Assembly: GCA_015486785.1 (NCBI GenBank)
Contig: WFQZ01000261.1
Coordinates: 1-8,717 of the forward strand
Origin: Thermoflexales bacterium
GTDB taxonomy: Bacteria > Chloroflexota > Anaerolineae > B4-G1 > SLSP01
Direction: 5' to 3'
DNA: 8,717 bases
Shown: piece after piece, positions 5,710-8,717 of the stretch
Layout: every line of letters begins with the position of its first letter
How positions within the stretch are numbered: position 1 is the first letter of the stretch
Made by a program: the position numbers and the translations under genes
Notes under the pieces: model-generated
The model's database searches: none
What the model was told of the DNA's origin: nothing
What the model saw: only the letters and a program-made list of their open reading frames with translations

Positions 5710-8700
5710 ATGTTCAAACATAATGTTAGCAAACTGCTCAGCTCTTTAATTCTAGCCGGGGTACTTTTTTTGGCCATGATGGCCTTCCAAGCTCAACCCG
5801 AATCGGTGTTGGGTGAGGATCAGCATTCAGGCGACACGATCACGCCCACGCAAACGATCAGCGGGACGTGGTCCGGCGTGCTCACTGCCACCGGTGATGT
5901 TACTATCACCTCCGGCGTGGTGATCACGATTGCGCCGGGCACTTATATCCAAGTGAGCACCGGCGACGCCCGCAGCAGCGGCACCGATCCGTCTCACGTA
6001 GAGTTCATCGTGCAAAACGGAGCCGAATTGCGCATCCAGGGGCCGGTCACTTTCAGCTCAAAAGCGGCCACGCCCGCACCGGGGGATTGGTACGGCTTGC
6101 GCTTTGAGTCGGGCAGCAAAGGGCGGATAGACGGCGCAACCATTGAATACGCCATTCACGCTCTTTCGCTGGATACAACGAATCCGATCACCGTGATCCA
6201 TAGCATCATCCGCTACAATCGCCACGCTCCCGCAGCCGATCAACTCGCCTACGGTGCGGGCCTGTATCTGGCCCAAGGCAATCATCTGATCAGCGATACC
6301 CAAATCTACAGCAATACGGCCATCGCCTCCGGCTCCGGTCAAGTGCGCGGCGGCGGCATCTACATCCTCGGCGGATCGCCGCGCATCATCGACTCTCGCA
6401 TCTACGAGAATCGCGTCGTGGGAAATGACGCCGGGTCCGGGGGCGGAATCGCCATCAACACCGGAGGAGCGCAGCTCATTGGTGACGAAATCATCTCCAA
6501 CACCATGGCCGGTGGTGGAAACAAGAAACTAAAATCCGGCGCCGGCGTTGGGCTGGTGGGGAGTACCACCGCGACGATCAGCAATTGCCTCGTCGCCGCT
6601 AACCGCAACGACTTGAGCGACGGATACGCCGGAGGCGGTGGGATCGCTTTTGCTACCGGTAGCTCCGCAGCGTTGATCGCGCACAACATCGTCCGGGGCA
6701 ATTACACTCAAGGCCCGGACTGGTGCGAAGGCAGCGGCATAGACGCTTGGGAGGACAACTCCGCTATTATCCGCAACAACTTGATCATCAGCAACACTGG
6801 CGGGACATGCCGTTCTGACTACCACTTGTACGGTGCCGGGATGAACGTGAGCGGCGATTCCACCATCGGCTTGTACGTGATGAACAATGTCTTCGTGGGC
6901 AACGTCGGTGGGACCGGGGGCGGACTTACGCTGCAATATAACAATATCACCGTTTGCAATAACATCTTCATCAACAACCAGGCCACGATTGCCGATCATG
7001 GCGGGGCGATTCATCGGGCGTCAGAGTCAGTGGGTGTGGCTGATTACAACCTCATCTTTGGGAACTCCGATCCGCAGGTCAAAGGCAGCGTCGGCGCACA
7101 CAACATTTACAGTGCGCCGCTGCTCATCGGAAGTGGCAGCTTGACCCACCGCTATCACCTGCAACAAGGCTCGCCCGCCGTTGATGCCGGATGCGATGCC
7201 AGCTCGGCTCTGCCCGCGCAAGACTACGACGCACAAAGCCGCCCTTTGGGCCACACCTGGGACATCGGCTTTGACGAGATCGTCCCCTTCACCTACACCA
7301 AATCTGTCGCCCAGAGCACCGCCCGCAACAATGACGTGCTCACCTACACCATCATCCTGACCAACCCCGATCCCTTTGCGTCCATCATCAACGGTCTGAT
7401 CTCCGACACCATTCCCCCCAGCCTCACCTTCCGCGCGGCGCATTGCACCCTCGGCACCTGCACTTATACCCCGCCGAGTATTCTCACCTGGCGCGGCAAC
7501 ATTTCCCCCGAAGCAACCTTGGTGATGAGCTACAGCGCAATTGTCTCGCCCTCATCGCGGAGTGGCGACGTGATCACCAACACCGCGCTTATCTCCGTGG
7601 GGGCGCACTCCGCCTGGAGCAACGAGGTCAGCACCACCATTCACAACCCGGTCCTTACGCTCACCAAACGCCTCAGCGGCACCCGCGTCGGCGGACTGCT
7701 CACCTACACGCTCACCATCACCAACAGCAGTGCGCTCGCCCAAGCCACCGGCATCATCGTGAGCGATACGCTTCCCGGTGGCGCGGCCTACATTTCATCC
7801 CCCGGCGGCATCCTCACCGGCAACGCCGTCCGCTGGACTATCGCCAGCCTCGCCCCGTCTGCCCACACGCAAGTGAGCTTCGTCGTCACCACCTGCCAGA
7901 CTCACTTGCTCAACGAATCCTATCGCGTTGTCCAAAGTGACCAAAACATCACCAGCGGGAACGGCGTCTCCGTAGCCGCTACCTTGATTTCCCCCACGCT
8001 CCAAGCCCACTTCATCACCGACCCGCTCACCATCACCGTGGGGGCCGAGGTAACATTCACCGATAGCTCCACCTCGGATGGCTCATCCTTCGGCGGCTGG
8101 CTGTGGGATTTCGGTGATCACCAAACGGCCAACACCCGCGTAGCTCATCACAGCTACGGCGCACCGGGCACCTACACCGTCACCCACACTGTCACCGATA
8201 CGTGCGGCTTTACCGCCACCGTCAGTTCGCCCCTGACCGTGTACGCCACCTTGACCGTCCACAACGCCGGCAGCGGCTCGGTGGACGTTGATCCGTCCCA
8301 AGATGTGTATGCCGCCGGCCAGGTCGTGACGCTCACCGCCGTGCCGGATGCGGGCTGGAGCTTCGCCGCGTGGAGCGGGGACGCGAGCGGCAACACGACG
8401 CCAGTCACGGTGACGATGAACGGCGACAAGGTCGTCACCGCCACCTTTGCTCAGGAGCACTACACGCTCAACGTCAACGTGACGGGCAGCGGGACGGTGA
8501 CCAAGCAGCCGGATCAGGCCAGCTACACCTACGGCCAAGTCGTGACACTCACCGCCGTGCCGGATGTGGGTTGGAGCTTCGCCGCGTGGAGCGGGGACGC
8601 GAGCGGCAACACGACGCCACTCACGGTGACGATGGACGGCGACAAGGTCGTCACCGCCACCTTCGCCCAAGAGCACTACACGTTGGATGTGTCCACCGTG

Positions 8701-8717
8701 GGCAGCGGGGCAGTGAC
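5710..8717 (+). CDS. Large secreted beta-helix / DUF11 / PKD / InlB-repeat surface protein (3' end outside window)
   Basis: The frame is open from ATG 5710 to the window edge (1002 complete codons), so the C-terminus and anchoring are unseen. Residues 1-28 or 1-35 are a signal peptide: basic start, hydrophobic stretch 9-26, possible cleavage after AFQA or SVLG. Then come an edge-strand region (about 45-160, with GDWYGLRF near 124-131), a Pmp-like right-handed beta-helix (about 160-460), a choice-of-anchor Q-like segment (SPAVDAG 488-494 to DIGFDE 518-523), two DUF11 domains (about 527-632 and 647-755), a PKD domain (about 764-845, with WDFGD 799-803 and PGTYTV 819-824), and 72-residue InlB-type repeats from about 848. 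Such modules build extracellular stalks and binding surfaces; no catalytic residues are recognised. Cys339 and Cys367 could pair across neighbouring helix turns. A strong GGAGGGAGG precedes the start. The gene diverges from the sensor kinase. It is likely cell-surface or secreted, perhaps adhesive; that role is inference. Confidence 0.88.
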   Translation, partial: MFKHNVSKLLSSLILAGVLFLAMMAFQAQPESVLGEDQHSGDTITPTQTISGTWSGVLTATGDVTITSGVVITIAPGTYIQVSTGDARSSGTDPSHVEFIVQNGAELRIQGPVTFSSKAATPAPGDWYGLRFESGSKGRIDGATIEYAIHALSLDTTNPITVIHSIIRYNRHAPAADQLAYGAGLYLAQGNHLISDTQIYSNTAIASGSGQVRGGGIYILGGSPRIIDSRIYENRVVGNDAGSGGGIAINTGGAQLIGDEIISNTMAGGGNKKLKSGAGVGLVGSTTATISNCLVAANRNDLSDGYAGGGGIAFATGSSAALIAHNIVRGNYTQGPDWCEGSGIDAWEDNSAIIRNNLIISNTGGTCRSDYHLYGAGMNVSGDSTIGLYVMNNVFVGNVGGTGGGLTLQYNNITVCNNIFINNQATIADHGGAIHRASESVGVADYNLIFGNSDPQVKGSVGAHNIYSAPLLIGSGSLTHRYHLQQGSPAVDAGCDASSALPAQDYDAQSRPLGHTWDIGFDEIVPFTYTKSVAQSTARNNDVLTYTIILTNPDPFASIINGLISDTIPPSLTFRAAHCTLGTCTYTPPSILTWRGNISPEATLVMSYSAIVSPSSRSGDVITNTALISVGAHSAWSNEVSTTIHNPVLTLTKRLSGTRVGGLLTYTLTITNSSALAQATGIIVSDTLPGGAAYISSPGGILTGNAVRWTIASLAPSAHTQVSFVVTTCQTHLLNESYRVVQSDQNITSGNGVSVAATLISPTLQAHFITDPLTITVGAEVTFTDSSTSDGSSFGGWLWDFGDHQTANTRVAHHSYGAPGTYTVTHTVTDTCGFTATVSSPLTVYATLTVHNAGSGSVDVDPSQDVYAAGQVVTLTAVPDAGWSFAAWSGDASGNTTPVTVTMNGDKVVTATFAQEHYTLNVNVTGSGTVTKQPDQASYTYGQVVTLTAVPDVGWSFAAWSGDASGNTTPLTVTMDGDKVVTATFAQEHYTLDVSTVGSGAV
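6208..7065 (+). repeat. Pmp-like beta-helix repeat ladder (GGxI / [IVF]xxN)
   Basis: Within the surface protein, nine G[GAS][GA][ILVM] motifs begin at residues 182, 214, 244, 277, 309, 341, 375, 403 and 431. They alternate with ten [IVF]xxN motifs whose Asn are at 170, 202, 234, 264, 298, 331, 362, 398, 423 and 452. Both series step about 31-32 residues, shortening to 25-29 at the end. The alternation resembles the GGAI and FxxN repeats of chlamydial polymorphic membrane proteins. The repeats are degenerate at DNA level, so they are old compared with the C-terminal ones. Confidence 0.75.
8251..8717 (+). repeat. 216-bp in-frame tandem repeats (InlB-type, 72 residues each)
   Basis: Two full units (8251-8466 and 8467-8682) and the first 35 bp of a third (8683-8717) are seen, and the array runs out of the window. 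Each encodes LTV...GSGxV...GQVVTLTAVPDxGWSFAAWSGDASG...VTMxGDKVVTATFAQEHYT, the pattern of divergent InlB B-repeats. By my hand count the last 150 bp of units 1 and 2 differ at 9 positions (about 94% identical), including an unbroken 48-bp match (8356-8403 and 8572-8619). The first 66 bp differ at about 31 positions (about 53% identical). Confidence 0.9.

Noticed and set aside
6529..7014. Minus-strand open frame of 161 codons opposite the beta-helix
   Set aside because: It is antisense to the regular GGxI / xxxN ladder, so the plus-strand frame is the real one. Similar frames at 6058-6342 and 7027-7443 were rejected for the same reason.
7443..7940. Plus-strand frame of 165 codons inside the surface protein gene
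   Set aside because: It is an off-frame reading of the two DUF11 domains; its composition (His, Arg, Gln, Pro) is that of a shifted frame.
8083..8676. Minus-strand open frame of 197 codons within the surface protein gene
   Set aside because: Its apparent internal repeats mirror the InlB-type repeats on the other strand. The plus-strand frame carries PKD and InlB motifs, and the antisense frame has no recognisable family.
8251..8717. CRISPR array
   Set aside because: The repeats are 216 bp, in frame, coding and contiguous, with no short direct repeats separated by unique spacers.

Overview
This window reads as a piece of a GC-rich bacterial chromosome, most likely a member of the Chloroflexota (Anaerolineae-like). 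That placement is an inference. It rests on the histidine kinase H-box of the HELGRPLGAL type, on a stand-alone ODP-type metallo-beta-lactamase-fold protein, and on a large secreted protein combining a Pmp-like beta-helix, DUF11, PKD and InlB-type repeats. No mobile element, CRISPR array, tRNA or rRNA gene was seen.

Layout. Positions 11-5423 hold five genes, all on the minus strand. In transcription order they are a membrane sensor histidine kinase (5423-3972), an ODP-like MBL-fold di-metal protein (3888-3118), an M24-family Xaa-Pro-type metallopeptidase (3080-1848), tsaD (1838-813) and nadE (748-11). Gaps are 83, 37, 9 and 64 nt. The kinase-MBL gap carries a candidate extended -10 promoter and a hairpin. 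The tsaD-nadE gap carries a clear intrinsic terminator whose U-tract touches the nadE ribosome binding site, so nadE expression probably depends on read-through or attenuation. The M24 and tsaD genes look translationally coupled.

A 286-nt divergent spacer (5424-5709) separates the kinase from a plus-strand gene that starts at 5710 and is still open at the right edge. Its 1002 visible codons encode a signal peptide, a beta-helix built on a ladder of GGxI and [IVF]xxN motifs repeating about every 31-32 residues, a choice-of-anchor Q-like segment, two DUF11 domains, a PKD domain, and 72-residue InlB-type repeats that continue out of the window.

How the genes fit together. TsaD (tRNA t6A modification) and NadE (the last step of NAD synthesis) are housekeeping enzymes. 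The M24 peptidase probably trims proline-containing peptides. The MBL protein may bind a di-iron or di-zinc centre and could act in oxygen or NO handling. The kinase has no response regulator in view, so its target is unknown; its divergent pairing with the surface protein is suggestive only. I see no convincing new multi-gene system. The most notable signals are the terminator next to nadE, the mosaic tandem repeats, the Pmp-like ladder and the palindrome in the divergent spacer.
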